From NCBI GenBank assembly GCA_963576735.1, contig OY755176.1, positions 12,075,423 to 12,139,422 on the forward strand: a DNA stretch of 64,000 nt. Reading direction: 5' to 3'. Source of the stretch: Bedellia somnulentella (lineage: Eukaryota; Arthropoda; Insecta; Lepidoptera; Bedelliidae). A program made the translations under genes and the position numbers. The notes beneath the pieces are model-generated. The model did no database searches. It was not told where the DNA came from and saw nothing but the letters and a program-made list of their open reading frames with translations. Below, one piece after another: positions 1 through 12,722 of the stretch; position 1 is the first letter of the stretch; every line of letters starts with the position of its first letter.

Positions 1-2082
1 CATTGTCTTGGATAATACTGAAAGAATTGTTTCACCGACAATATCCCTTTGATGTTGAGACAAGTCTCGAGGAAAGCAGAAAAACTCACCTTTACTAAAT
101 TCTTTCCGCTTGAGATAACACGTTACGGAAATTGATCGCATTTTTTATATTGAATATGTCTTCTTATTGCAGTTACGTTTGAAGCTAGGATTTAACAATG
201 GCAGCGATTGGCTGAAAGTAGTTTTTTGCTTATTATAAGACGTAATTGGCTCTGTTTTTGTACATTTATATTTATTTATATAGTGATGCAATCTGCAGGA
301 TATGTTTTATGGATTGCTAGCCACTTTCACCTAAAGTCATTTGAAAACCCATTTATGTATCACGTGACACTGGTGAAGATAAAAAAAATACTCATGCCCA
401 CTTACTGTGCCATCTTTGTAATTGCTTTACAAAACCTGGTTTAACCTTAGTTTTGGTATTCAAAAACTGATGTTTTTTTTGTTAAGATTACAAAAACTGC
501 AAATGTTTAAACTTGAGATATTTGGTCGTATAATGTCGTATAACATAATAACAGCGCTTATATATTTGTCAAAATAAGAAATCTGACTGAAAAACTTAAC
601 AAATCACCAAATTAGGTTAACATGCTAATGAATCTGGGACCACGACAGAGCTCCCGCAAGACAAGTTAAAGTAGAGAGAGCATTACGTCTAGCTTTTCTC
701 GAAACGTTTTCCCCGTTTTACTCCAGAATTTCCTAAAGCCCGTTTTAAATAAGCTCCTCTGGTGTATTGACAAGATTGTATATTTTAATTTATTAAGTTC
801 TCTGCTGCTATCATTACACTCATAGCATAAATTTACTACTTATTTAAATAAATACCTTTCTTCATTAGTTATTTCAACAAGTCATGATACAATATTACAT
901 TACAAAAATATATACGAACGACTTATAAGCTAATAAATCATAAAGCAGTATATGGCATGCATTAAAAATTCAGAACAAGTACGTATATCCGAATTTTCTA
1001 AATTAGCGAGATATGAATACGTGACCAGAGTTACAAAGGGGTATTTTGATGTTAAACAAAGCCGTCGGCCCATTGAATACTGAAATGAAAATAATGCTGA
1101 TATCCGGGCTTATAGAATTTTATGTGTCATCTAGAAACAGAGCTGAGTTAATATTGGTATTCATGGACGATACAACTGATTTTACCCAGTTGATTTTCAT
1201 TTTTTAGATACGATTTTTAAGTTAAAGAGTAGATGTTTTTTTTTCTTTCATCCTTATATACAAGAGAGGGTGGATTTTGTGAACCAGCCTGTGTCGCGAT
1301 GTTAAGAGCTAGAAAAAAGTCAGTCACGAGATTGAATTGATTCGCTCGCGAGCAATTTTCAATCTGCTGACAATTTTAATTACTATTGCGTTACTATAGT
1401 GATTTAGTCATTCTATTAAGTACCAAATTGTTCGTGAACAGTTCGTGCACACATAGAGACCATTTCGACTCGTGTCCCAATTACAGGTGAGCAATAAAAA
1501 GCAAAACAGAAATATGCACTCTCGAATACGGCGAAGCCCTTGCCAAATTTCCCGCATACCGCGCGCGCTCATTGGTCGAAAATGTTTCAAACGGACCAAT
1601 GAGAAAATTCCAAAGTTTTAATCATGTAATATTTAATTTATTGAACAGTAAATTATTTCTGTTTGACCTTGGAAGACTTGCTTGCTTGAAGAAGCTTTGG
1701 TATTTTGGATGTAAACTGGATGCCACCAAAATGTAGTCCACGCGAACGTAGTCGCGGGCAAAAAGCTAGTTAACATATTAAATGTTAATAAAATCATATA
1801 TTAATGTGAATGTTCGTAGTATTCTGTAACTCATATTTGCTTATCCTATATTAGCTTCGTTTATTAATTATTTTTCTGCACAAATCATAGAATTTTAAAA
1901 CGACATGTTATTCATTTCTATCCTATTCGATATTATCCTATTCGACATGTTATTCATTTCTATCCTATTCGATATTACACAAAAATCTAAATATGAAAAC
2001 ATCCAATAGAAAATAAATATTACTTAAATTCTTTAAACGCGAACTAAAAGGAAAAAATATGGTATCCCTATTTTTTATGAAC
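1..2082. other. Non-coding stretch with a Helitron-type 3' end near 1769 and a 42-bp tandem duplication
   Basis: No exon recognised; frames of up to 78 codons show no family resemblance. At 1739-1769 a CGCGA/TCGCG hairpin followed by AAAAAGCTAG and then T has the form of a Helitron 3' terminus; its 5' end is not identified. At 1901-1942 and 1943-1977 a 42-bp unit beginning CGACATGTTATTC is repeated. Confidence 0.45.
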
Positions 2083-2160
2083 TTTCAAAAGTGGCAGAGA
2101 AATTTCTAACTCCGTACCTCTGGCTACCCCGTCTAGGGATTTGTAGCCGTGAGAATATGC
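2083..2160 (+). repeat. Family A SINE-like repeat, 3' third
   Basis: Matches the family-A end: AAAAGTGGC...AATTTCTAA...CTCTGGCTACCCC...GGGATTTGTAGCCGTGAG. The 5' part is missing. Confidence 0.8.
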
Positions 2161-2557
2161 AGTACCTTTTGTCCTGTGGGTTTATATCTTAGACTTTTTT
2201 TTAAACAGAATGATCGTCTTACCGAAACTAGGGTTATAATTAGGATTCCCTACTGTTTTCTCAGTTTTACAGTTTTCATAGCATAATTTGATTTCCTCCC
2301 CACGCAATAGATTATGTTTCTGGAGCAATAAACGTTGCTTTCCGTAGCAAAACTCTGGTATTTTCCAGTGTCTTCTTTATTGTGGAGTGCAATGCATTGT
2401 TCGCATAACAGTACTGTCATTATAAATCCTATCTTACTTGAGCTATAAATTTAAAATGAACGGCATGGCAGTACCATCTGGGCTCTTGTAACACAGGTTC
2501 TCTATCAAGATTAACTTTAATCATTGTATATCCGAAGATGTATTGAAATAATATATG

Positions 2558-2798
2558 TATCATGGTTGTTAACGCTGAGGGAACACATCGAGAGGAAACC
2601 CACATGGCTGAGTTGTACTTAGTCATGTGACAGTGTATTTGTACCGAACGGCGATAGGCCTGTCCCCTATCACGTGAGCACAATATCCAAGCAAAACGTG
2701 GGTACTATTAATACCAGGTGACAATGTACGTGATGTTTAGAGGTATTAGTACCTCTGCCAACCCCTTCGGGGATATACTGCGTGAACGTTTGAGTTGA
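2558..2798 (+). repeat. Family B SINE, 5'-truncated
   Basis: Starts within the body (TCATGGTTGTTAACGCTGAG), runs through CACATGGCTGAGTTGTACTT and CTATCACGTGAG to CCTTCGGGGATATACTGCGT. The tRNA-like head is absent. Confidence 0.85.
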
Positions 2799-3177
2799 GT
2801 ATGCATTTAAAATATATTTCCCATAGTGCTTAATACGTACTTGTGCTACTCACAAACTCCACATTACTGATAAAACATAAGAGAATCATAATTTCAGTAG
2901 CCCAACCAATAAACTGAATTGATTTATACGGCAAGAGTATCGATTTCATACGTGAATAGAATGAAAAGGTGAGTAAAGTAGTTTCATGCCTAACGAAATT
3001 TTCACAAGAAATTGAGCATCTTATTTTCCGGAAAGCTACATAACTCGTGCTATCGTACCTTCTGGGATCATAATGTAAGTGGAAATGTATGAAACATTTA
3101 TTGCTTGCTCTGTTCGGAACTTTATATACTCTCGGCGATTAATCCCAAAAATATGTAGTTAGAGGTTTGAATTTGAA

Positions 3178-3318
3178 ATTGTTCAGCCTCATTCAAAAGT
3201 AGAGTAAGATTAGAGGATTGTTGGTTATGGGTCTCCAGCCACATTACCAAATAATCACTTCAAAAAGCCCCAAACCACATAGTCGCCACTTATGACACCG
3301 ACACTGTGTTAGTGATAT
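3178..3318 (-). repeat. Family A repeat, degenerate
   Basis: Recognisable by GATTGTTGGTTATGGGTCTCC, AAAAAGCCCCAA, AGTCGCC and CCGACACTG; about a quarter diverged by eye. Confidence 0.6.
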
Positions 3319-5540
3319 TATTTTAATGTGTGCCAAATAATTGTGCTAGTGCTATTGGCAGCCGATCCTATGCAGGGAATTAAGTTAAGCATATAGATTT
3401 GCAGTTTGTCACCTTTACGGTCAAGTATTACCAGCGACCATAGAACCAATGGTCGCTGAGTATTACAAAACAATAATATTTTAGGCTTTGGTATATTATA
3501 TTGGTATATGGTACTCCAATTCGGTTGTGTGTGTGTGTAAATAATAAATTTGTGAGTTTTTGTTTTTTGATATGTAGAGGTTAAAAGGATTTACAAGTGC
3601 GGCATAAAAGATGCGTACCAACAACCACTACCAACAAAGTGACTGGCGCCAAACTTCATATTTTATTTTACATCATAGATTTTATTTTTAAAGATATTTT
3701 ACCCCCAAGATTACAAAGACCTAACGTATATTATTTCTCAGACCTCTGTATAAATCTTTCTTGTAAAGCTCTCAGATAATGATTTCTTGACAGTTTATTT
3801 TGCGATTTAAAGCTACTTAGCGATCGCTTTATAGTACGCATTGTTAATGTAAGAGCAATCCAATTTTCAATTCTTTCCTGTTTCCGTCGTTTCAATAATA
3901 GAACTTGATAAACGTACTCCACATCAAATTCAATTTACCGTGCCCTTTCAAAATTCTAGCTTCTGGAAATGATTGGTCAAGTAAGGAAAGCGCGTTGAGT
4001 TTGCTCGCTTACAATTTCCTGTACATGTTCATGAATGAGAGAGTGAGAAAGAAAGAGAATGTTCCATTAATAAAAAATACGATGTTTATGAATGAGACAT
4101 TCTCAGCTACCCTTCCATGACATTATATGAACCCTATACTAATGACGAGTAATTCAGACCTAAGGAATAGTCAGTAACCAAAACGTATCTTGGATAGACA
4201 GGACATGGATGAAGATAATAATACGAATGACTAAATAATTATATTGATTCTTACTTAAGAACTACAATGTATATCTACTTATCTTTCATGGCACCCACGT
4301 TAGGTGTGTTTATATCTGTATATTATTGGTCTTGAATGGAATCCTCAGTATATTTCTTTCAGCACTCAGAGCTCATTATATTTATTTCAATGTCCCTAAA
4401 TTATGTTAAGGTTTCATAGTTTTGGGAAACTAATACGAATCGCTTGTAATTATGCAAAATGAGATAAATTATTTTCGATCTGAATCTTTCAATACACTTC
4501 TAAGTAATTCGCTATGAAAAAATCTATGGACTCGTTGTGAGAACCAAGCCTTGTAAATTGCACTTTAAAATAAAAAAAATAAAATTGATCTGAATTGTTT
4601 TCTTTTATTAAAATATCTGACAAATGTGAATAGCGTTATTTAACTGCTCAGCTTTGTTTTTTACTAAATACACATTGTAATTTTACTTGTATTGTACTTG
4701 TTGTGATATTAATTTTTAGTTTTGTTTATTACATTTGATGAATATAACTGATAGAAAGTAAAAGAACTTTTGGAAAAGAAAAGGAAAAACTTAATTACCC
4801 GATGTGAAACTCATCGGCTTACCCTGGCGTAGACTTATATATTGCGCACATTTATTAATCAGGAAATTATAATTCAGTTTTATTTATTAGTGGTATGCAG
4901 TGATATTAATTAATTGATGATAAATTCACGTAAAAATAGTGTTTATTTTATTGATGTGTATATTTGTTTCATATGACGTGTTTTTCTTTATTTATTCTGT
5001 ACTCCTAATAAGAATAAATATTTTTTCTATCTTTTTAATTAATCAAATTTAGACTTTATATAACATACAGCAATACGTGGGTTCGGAAGAGCTTTTGTCA
5101 ATTGTCTTTAATTAGAACCAAACTACAAAAGAAGTATACTCAATAGAAACAAATTGTTCAAACCAATTGTGTACTCGCAGAAGTGACGGGGTCACATTTT
5201 AGATACATCGTGCAGTATTTTGTGCATGGTATGTAACTTTGTGTAATTTAGTCATAATTGCAGAGTACGTCATTTTTGTCTTGCAATACTGAACCGAAAA
5301 TAAAATTGGCCATATCGTCGTTTAAAAGGTATCGCACTGTCAAAGAACTAAGCATATTGCCACCTCCTGTAACCTGCTCATCTGTGCAGCGAATAAATCT
5401 CTCTATTTCTCTTTCTCTTTCTTTCTTTCTCCTCCTGCCTCACATCATAGCAATGCGTTTCTCCGTAGGAAAACTTTCAAGACTGAACTTCTGCTGTGAC
5501 TATAAATAATAATACGAAGAAAATGTATGCTATGCTAAAA
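3319..5540. other. AT-rich non-coding stretch
   Basis: No exon or named repeat recognised. Contains a 9-bp hairpin AGCGACCAT...ATGGTCGCT near 3431-3457 and a CTTT-rich run near 5400-5440. Confidence 0.4.
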
Positions 5541-5790
5541 AGCTGTGTATTGTTGGCTTAGGATAGAACTACTCCATTTCTTCTCGTAGTAGCTCGTATG
5601 AGGAGACTAAGGGTATTGGGGCCTTTTTGATGAATTGTAGGGCGATGCGGTTGGAGACCCATCACCAAAAACCTTTCCTTTGCAATCTTCTCCCCACTCA
5701 ACTTCCAAAAGTAGCTGAGGAATTTGTTATTCTGAAGCCCTGGCTACCCCTCTTGGAAATTAGAAATTCGGTAACGAGTATGCATACAAG
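5541..5790 (+). repeat. Family A repeat, full length, diverged
   Basis: Head TGTTGGCTTAGGATAG, core GGGCGATGCGGTTGGAGACC, end CTGGCTACCCCTCTTGG. Followed after ~30 bp by a second copy in the same orientation. Confidence 0.88.
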
Positions 5791-5823
5791 GTTATATGGA
5801 ATATTAAAAATAGAACGGCTATG

Positions 5824-6073
5824 CTGTGTAGTGTCGGCTTAGAATAACACTACCCCATTTCTGCCGGTGGGTGTACGAAAGAGACGGCTAACGGTATTGG
5901 GGCTTTTAAGGGTTTTTGGGCGATGCGGTTGGAGACCCATCACCAACAACCTATATTATGCCATCTTTTCCCCACTCAACTTTCCAAGAGTGGCTGAGGA
6001 ACTTCTAGTTCCTTAGCTCTGGCTACCCCTTCTACGGATTTATAGCCGTGAGTATATGTATGTATGTATGTAA
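5824..6073 (+). repeat. Family A repeat, full length with TATG tail
   Basis: GCTGTGTAGTGTCGGCTTAG head, subtype CCGGTGGGTGTACG, core GCGATGCGGTTGGAGACC, end GATTTATAGCCGTGAGTATA and TATG units. Direct neighbour of the previous copy. Confidence 0.93.
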
Positions 6074-6491
6074 AAATAGATAATGTTTTGCTCGAAAGTT
6101 CTGCTTAGCTTTCCTCAAGGATATCCCGCTAGGAGGCAGCCTTTTTCTATATGGTTTTACCATTGTCTGAATACTTATTAATTTTCTTTTATATCTTATT
6201 TATTTTGCAAGCACTGGTGTTTTCACATAATGTAACATGTTATCACTTTTGGCACATTAGAAATTCATAAAACAATAAAATATCACTCGAATTTTCAATA
6301 TCTCGATCACGAAGAGCAGACTAAGGGCGAGGTAATATAATTAATGAAATTAATATTGCCGTTACGATCACACTCAGAGGGCATCCATGCATTAACTTAT
6401 TAACTAAGAGTTGAGATTGTGATGACTGATGAGTCTGTGTAATTAACCTTGTGTCAATAAACTTTGCGATATCTTAACCATTCTAGTAAGT

Positions 6492-6861
6492 TAAAACGAC
6501 GTGATAGCTCATTGGGTAAAACACCGGTTAACGTGTAAGCGACTAGTGTTCAAACCCCGGGTCGGGCCTACACCAATTTGTCTTTTGTAAAGACATATGT
6601 GTGGTTAATTTATCATGGTTGTTAACGGTGAGGGAAAACATCGTGAGGAAACCCACATGGCTGAGTTGTACTTAGTCATGTGACAGTGTATTCGTACAAA
6701 AATGGAGATAGGCCTGCCCCCTATCACGTGAGTACACTGTCCATGCAAAACGTGGGTACTCTGAACACCGGGTGACAAGGTCACGTGATGTTCAGAAGTA
6801 TTAGTACCTCTGCCAACCTCTTCGGGGATATTCAGCGTGAACGTTTATGTTATATGTTATG
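6492..6861 (+). repeat. Family B tRNA-derived SINE, complete, with target-site duplication
   Basis: Flanked by a perfect 10-bp duplication TCTAGTAAGT (6482-6491 and 6862-6871). The head carries pol III-type boxes: A box TAGCTCATTGGG, B box GTTCAAACCCC. Tail of TTATGTTATATG type. Length 370 bp, identical to the copy at 60151. Confidence 0.93.
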
Positions 6862-6957
6862 TCTAGTAAGTGTATTTTTAATATGAAATGATCTGTCTAG
6901 ATTTGTGGTGTAGTACCATTCTTATAATGAAAACTTACGTACTAACACTTGCGGCAA

Positions 6958-7168
6958 AAAAATCCTAGAAGGGGTAGCCGGAGCTTCCGAACAAAAAAAT
7001 CCTTAGCCCCATTAGGAAGTTAAGTAAGTAAAAGATTGTAAAATAAAGGTTTTTGATGATTGGTATCATCACCCAAAAAACAGTTCAATTGCCCTTAATC
7101 TCCTCCTACAATACCTAAGGAAAAAATGATGCTGTGCCATTCCAAGTCGTGTCAGCTACACACGCTGT
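6958..7168 (-). repeat. Family A repeat, degenerate
   Basis: AGAAGGGGTAGCC at the start, TGTAAAATAAAGGTTTTTG in the middle, GTGTCAGCTACACACG at the head end. Confidence 0.75.
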
Positions 7169-7200
7169 TTAATAATAATATAATTAAATTACTAATATAT

Positions 7201-7474
7201 AAGAATAAATAAAGGAAAGAAAAATTTCGACACAGGCGGGAATCGAACCCGCGACCTCGGGTATACGCCCCCGTCGCTCTGCTAATTGAGCTACCGTGTA
7301 AATGCCAGCGCGAAATTCTTCTATCCTTTATTTCTTTTACACGTTTAAGTAGTGTTTGCGTTTTATACCTCCGAATTTTTACTAATTTGGAAGGCCACTT
7401 GTTTACCTTTTCAGATAGAATGCATATGTTGAAAACCGCCTGTGTCGAAATTTTTCTTTCCTTTATTTATTCTT
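7201..7474 (-). repeat. Family C tRNA-derived SINE inside a 39-bp perfect inverted repeat
   Basis: On the - strand a tRNA-like block (A box GGTAGCTCAATTAG, B box GGTTCGATTCC) is followed by GTGTCGAAATTTTTCTTTCC. The last 39 bp recur inverted at the other end: 7201-7239 pairs perfectly with 7436-7474. The tRNA-like part has no clean anticodon arm, so it is not annotated as a tRNA gene. Confidence 0.8.
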
Positions 7475-7824
7475 TATTTATTAGTAATAATCCCCACATG
7501 AGGTTTTCATGAACAAAAAGATTTAAACTATATAATTAAATTACCGAAAAATCGAATCAAATTGATCATATCTTTACTTTACACTGCCTGCATTAAGAAC
7601 AAAAGATATTTCTTGCATAAAGTCTAAAAAAAGGTGTTATTTTCAAACGTTGTAATTGTACAACAATATTTATTGCTCCATTTTAATAATATGTTTTATA
7701 TAAATTTGAAATAAAAGCCTATCCGCGCGAGATTTTGATGAAATACGAACAATATTGATATTGAATTGGAGTGGCTGGATTAAAATCTGATATTTTAATG
7801 AAACGTTAGCCTTTCTGCCATGAG

Positions 7825-8006
7825 TTTTTACAAGGTAAATAAGGGTATTAGGGGTCAATAACAACTGGTAAACGATATGGATGGGGATCCATGATTAACC
7901 GTGTTTCATTTTACAATCTTTTTCTAGCTCAACTTCGGTAATAACTGAGTATTTTCTAATTCACTAGCTCTGTCTAGCCTTGTTTTTGGATTCATTGCCG
8001 TGAGTA
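7825..8006 (+). repeat. Family A repeat, degenerate
   Basis: Shows AAGGGTATTAGGGG, GATATGGATGGGGATCCATG, CTAGCTCAACTT and GATTCATTGCCGTGAGTATG in family-A order. Confidence 0.7.
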
Positions 8007-8799
8007 TGAGTGAGCAAAACAAAACTTATTGATATTAATGACTTCGAGGAACTCGAGGGTAACTTTATCCAAGCGATATAAAATCAACCTAAGGGAGTTC
8101 ACAAATTGATGCCTTTTAAAGTAAGGCCTATACTCTTTTGTTAGAAAAGTTTTTATTTTGAAACATTAATTAGAAAAATTTGATAAAGTTAGAGTCAATT
8201 AGCGCGGGCCAATAAAAAAAGGGTAATTTTCTCGTTCTGAACTCTTGATTCCTGTATTTAGACAAAATAAAGCAACACATGTATCACAACGAAATCAAAG
8301 TTCTAAGAACATTTGACAGCGTATATTTTTAGGAATTCTGTGTTCGTGTTAAAAGTGATAGAACATTTTTTGCCGAAGTCCTTGTAAGGAATTTGATAGC
8401 AGCATGTGTAGCCCGCTCTCTCAGCCGATATTTGCGCCGCGACACTTGTGAATATTCCACCGGTTACTTTATATTTCTTGCTTTTGGTCAAATCAATTCT
8501 GAAATATGTACAATGAATCATGTTAGTAACGCAGTGATTAATTTAAGTTGTATGTACACTTTAGTACTTTGATAACTATACAGCTTCCTTAAGAGAATAT
8601 TTTTCTATATTATAAATCGTTGACTAAAATAAATAAATGGTGTTAAGATCACTGTGCCTTTAATTGTTATCAATCTCAGTCATATATCAATAGAGCTTTA
8701 AACTATAACTAACTTAATAATTACTGAATGCCGTTAGCAAAATAGGATCTGCCTAACTTTAGATTACTTGTTTTTTTTATAAGCAACAAAAATGCACAT

Positions 8800-8965
8800 C
8801 AAAGCTCTATCCTTTGTTTCTTTTTTTTACACGCTCAAGTAGTGTTTGCGTAGTTTCGCGCTGATGCCAACTGACACTGTAGATCAGTTGGCAGAGCGAC
8901 GGGGGCGTATACCCGAAGGTCGCGGGTTCAAACCCCGCCAGTGTCGAAATTTTTCTTTCCTTTAA
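8800..8965 (+). repeat. Family C tRNA-derived SINE, second copy
   Basis: Shares CCTTTGTTTCTT...TACACGCTCAAGTAGTGTTT, the tRNA-like block (A box TAGATCAGTTGG, B box GGTTCAAACCC) and GTGTCGAAATTTTTCTTTCC with the copy at 7201. Its ends GACACTG and CAGTGTC form a 7-bp acceptor-like stem, but the anticodon arm is imperfect. Confidence 0.8.
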
Positions 8966-10010
8966 TAACATCTTTTATTTATGAGAAAACATAGTATTCT
9001 TAGTTTTTTAAGCTAAAAATTATAGTTAACAGCTTTAATAGCTATATACAATCCCCAACGACAACATCAGGAAAAAAGGTTGATTATTCAAAAAAGTATT
9101 TTATTCTCCGATTCCATTCACTTCCAATGCCAATCTTTCATTTAGTTCAATATAAATTTAACGCTGTAATGGCGTCCCAAATTTAAATTAAACCAATAAT
9201 ACTGTCATAGAGACGCTCATTTCAATGTGTTTTAAAAGCCAGGCTTAGGTTAGGTTATTATAAACTCTCACCCTATCAGATGCAAGATTTAAATCGATCA
9301 ATCACATATACTAACTCTTAAAAGGAAATGATAAGTTGCTTATACGTATATGACAATACGTATAGTAGGTGTCGTCGAAAGTCTTCCTTACCCAATTAGG
9401 ACCATACCTTACTAATTGAATTTATAAATTAATGTTGAGAGTATCCCTCGGGAACTCAACCACAGGCTGAGAAATAATCAATTTGAAAAATAAGCCTACC
9501 CCAGGGATGGATAAGAAATTATTAATTTTGCACCTGTAGCCACTTTTTCTGAGATTAAGCTGTAACATTATATCAGTAGGTAGGTGTTTTGTAATATCGG
9601 TAACAAACAAATGACTTAAAAAAAACTATAATAACACGTTGAACGCCATACTTAAAACCATGTTCAGTCCCGTGGGCCGTGGCGGACACCATGTGACCAC
9701 CACCATGCGTCTGCTTGCCCTCGATAATTTAAGACGTCTTAATGCGGCCGACAGACAGATTTTTGATACATTTTACTATAGCAAGTGACCCGCGCGGCCT
9801 CTCCGTACAATTTGGAAACTTGGGATAAAAAATATGAGAAGACTTAAATTTATGAGCTTTTTAAAATGTGGTTGTCAAAATGTTTTAAGTGCAAAAAGTG
9901 ATCATTCTCAACTTTTCAATTATTTGCTATGGCCTCTGGGGAAACTGTACTGTCGGCACATGGTGTCTTACGTGGCGGTCAACGTGCGGACAGGGTAGCT
10001 AATCAACTTG
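8966..10010. other. Non-coding stretch with a GC-richer block of unknown origin
   Basis: The block at 9660-9800 has a 42-codon frame starting MFSPVGRGGHHVTTTMRLL; it looks like a transposon relic rather than an exon, and I see no splice sites that join it to Nmdar2. A separate frame opens at 9929 and runs into the family-A relic that follows. Confidence 0.35.
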
Positions 10011-10105
10011 CTGTGTTGTGTCAGCTTAGAAGAGCATTAAACTTTTTCTCCCAGTGGGTCTCGTATAAGACTATTGGGGCATTTAATTATTATTGGGGTA
10101 TAACT
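10011..10105 (+). repeat. Family A repeat, 5' half, degenerate
   Basis: GTGTTGTGTCAGCTTAGAAGAG, CCCAGTGGGTCTCGTA and AAGACTATTGGGGCATTTAA follow the family-A order. Confidence 0.65.
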
Positions 10106-12374
10106 TTTTGACATTTTGCTTCTAAAAGTAACTATAGATTTTCTAATTATGTTTATGTGTAATAATGTTGGCATTTAAAGCCCTAAGTTTATGTATTAAG
10201 TATACCTACTGAATCTATATTACTTTTCTGTTATTGAAGTAACATTGATAATTATACTATCAAAACAGTTATATTCAAGATCAGCTATAAAAAATTAAAC
10301 AAAAGTGTTTTTGTTCTTGACAGCCCTTCAAGTATTTGTTTCTTACTATCTTCCCTAAACAATCTTAGACATATTTGATGGGTCTATAGGACTTATTTGA
10401 TCAATACATATGGTGAAGTTTAATAAATACCTGTAGGCTCCTTGATATTTGTGTTAAATTGTCAAAGCTTGATCGGGATTTTGTTTACCTTTATACGTTA
10501 CACTGTCATTAAACTATGCAGCGATCCTAATTTTTATTAAAACACCTATAGTTTTAATTCTCATTTATCATTGCCGTATCCGCCTAGAATAGCAATACAC
10601 AATAACATTCCGTAGCTGTCTTCAAAAGCAACTAAGGGCTTAAAAGGCGTGAGCTATCTATAGAAATAACAAACAATTATTTGACGAAAACGATATATTT
10701 ATTCCTTTGTTTGAACAAAATAATATGTTGCAATTAAATGATATATGTGGAATGTGAATCAAAAAGTATTTTCTCTTTGATGAAATAACTTTCTGTGGAA
10801 TATTTAAGCTGAAATGTGAAAGCGTAAATACCAGAACGTATCAAGACGCACGGCAGTGCGTCAAGCCAAGCCAAGGCGGCGAGCGCGCACCGTGTGTATA
10901 TTACACGAACCATTTGGAGCGACTTTTTACACCATCATAACTCAAAATCTAATCAACATAAACCAACCAAATTTGGCTCATTTGTTGATATCAAGGATAC
11001 AAACTAGTAGCCCAATTTCCACAAATACATAACAAAGGGTTATTAAGATATAAACGTCCAAAAATCGCGATTTTTTTAGTGACTCACTGACATATAGATC
11101 AAAAACCTAACCCACTTCCAGATATCCCAGGAAGTTGAAATTTGGCATCCAGGTCGGTGATCAAATATTAACAAAGGAAAAAATCTGAAAACAAGGATTT
11201 TTTTAAGATTTTTCAATATTTCCCTCACAAGAACATTTTGTATAAAAATCATATAGTGAGCAAGACGCGCGGGGGGAGGGGCAGGGGCGGGGCATGACGG
11301 GATCTGGCGCTTCAGCTTCACTTAAGTCAGTCGCCTCGCGCCCGCCACAGCGAGAGGACATGCCAAAATTTTGGCTAGTTTTCACCACAAAATCAAATTA
11401 AAATGTACCTAGCAGATAAGTTGATTATCATGATAACTCGTATGTGGAAACGAGCAAAATTAAATCAAAACTTTTATTTAACTTGTATCTACTTTGTATT
11501 TCAGGATTATCTGCAGTGCTTGGCAACCATTCAGATATCAATCCTTTTGTCTGCGAAGTCTTTTAGTTAACATATTATAAATTTTTGTATTGTATTTGCT
11601 TGGCTAACATTTTTTACATTTAAAATGTTTTTGGTGGGATTGATTTCACCGTAAATCGAAGGTATTATGTTCTATTACATATACTTTGTGAGCGGTGATT
11701 TTATATCGTTGCTTGATGTCACAGGCAGTTTATGTTTCAATTTTAGGAAGGCGGTTTTGATACAAGCGTGAATTTGGGACATATTGCTAATTAAACATGT
11801 TACGGAACTAGTCGATAATGTTCTAATAGTTCTAGTATTAATAATTGCTTATTTCTAAGTGTAATGTTTTGGGATTAAGATAAACGTCTTCAATATCGGT
11901 CAGCAATGAAAAAGTTAAACTATAGGTTGTTTGGTGACGCTTTACAGCCACCAATTTATCGTCTTTATCAGTATTGATCAGTGCTTTCACTTGTACAAAG
12001 TGTCACTTTTTTGTGCGTGCAGTCATTCACAGATTTATCAGACGTTATTTTTGCCAAGAAACACATTAATGTAAAAAAGAAAACCCTGAGAAAGCTTAGC
12101 GGCGTACAATCCAGGCCCACAGATGTAGGTCATGTCCTTATTTAATGTGAGAAGAACCGTTTGATACCAAGACGAGAAAAATATTTTTAGTGACTTGCGT
12201 TATTCTTAAAAGTATTGTTGTTTGCGAATTTGATTTATTAATCGTGTAGGCTGGTTGAGGATCGAAAATACACGGTGTTTCATCGTTCATAATTTTAATC
12301 TGGATTAACATTGCTACTTTTATTAATTATCCTTTTTTCTTAAACTTTTATATAATGTTTATACAGAATTAAGT
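10106..12374. other. Non-coding stretch with a GC-rich unidentified repeat-like block
   Basis: 10850-11400 contains alternating GC-rich (GGCGGCGAGCGCGC; GGGGGGAGGGGCAGGGGCGG) and AT-rich segments typical of a dispersed element; no coding frame of recognisable family on either strand. Nothing identified elsewhere in the stretch. Confidence 0.35.
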
Positions 12375-12531
12375 ATTACATACATACATAAATGCATATA
12401 CTCACGACATTAATTTCCATTGGGGTAGGCAGAGACTATCGATCGCCGCTTTGTAGGATCCTGACAAACCTCTCTAGCTTCGTTTACATCCATCAATCTT
12501 CTCATACATGCTCTTTTATTCTTCATATTTT
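12375..12531 (-). repeat. Family E LINE 3' end with TATG tail
   Basis: On the - strand it reads a peptide like RRLMDVNEA...DRxxRSIVSAYP and ends CCCCAATGGAAATTAATGTC, GTGAGTATATGC and TATG units. Same end as the copies at 19676, 41762, 44705 and 53125. Confidence 0.75.
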
Positions 12532-12545
12532 TTGTTATTATTATT

Positions 12546-12722
12546 ACATACATAAACATAAACATAACATAAACGTTCACGCCGAATATCCCCGAAGGGG
12601 TTGGCAGAGGTACTAATACTTCTGAACATCACGTGACTTTGTCACCTGGTGTTCAGAGTACCCACGTTTTGCATGGACAGTGTACTCACGTGATAGGGGG
12701 CAGGCCTATCACGTGAGTACAC
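12546..12722 (-). repeat. Family B SINE, truncated, with inverted 5' end
   Basis: Begins in the tail (CATAACATAAACGTTCACGCC) and ends in a perfect 18-bp inverted repeat, 12680-12697 with 12705-12722, around GGGCAGG. The second arm is an inverted duplicate of SINE sequence. Confidence 0.85.

Noticed and set aside
7225..7305. Possible tRNA gene on the - strand
   Set aside because: A and B boxes are good, but the anticodon arm does not form a 5-bp stem with a 7-base loop, and the block is part of a repeated family-C element.
8303..8521. 72-codon frame on the - strand with a mid-frame acceptor-like site
   Set aside because: The product (TGGIFTSVAAQISAERAGYT) resembles no family I know and no partner exon is visible.
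8871..8945. Possible tRNA gene on the + strand
   Set aside because: The acceptor and T arms pair well, but the anticodon loop is eight bases and the flanks match the other SINE copy.
11203..11388. GC-rich - strand frame with Pro/Ser/Cys-rich product
   Set aside because: Low-complexity translation of a G-run region; no splice context and overlapping frames on the same strand.
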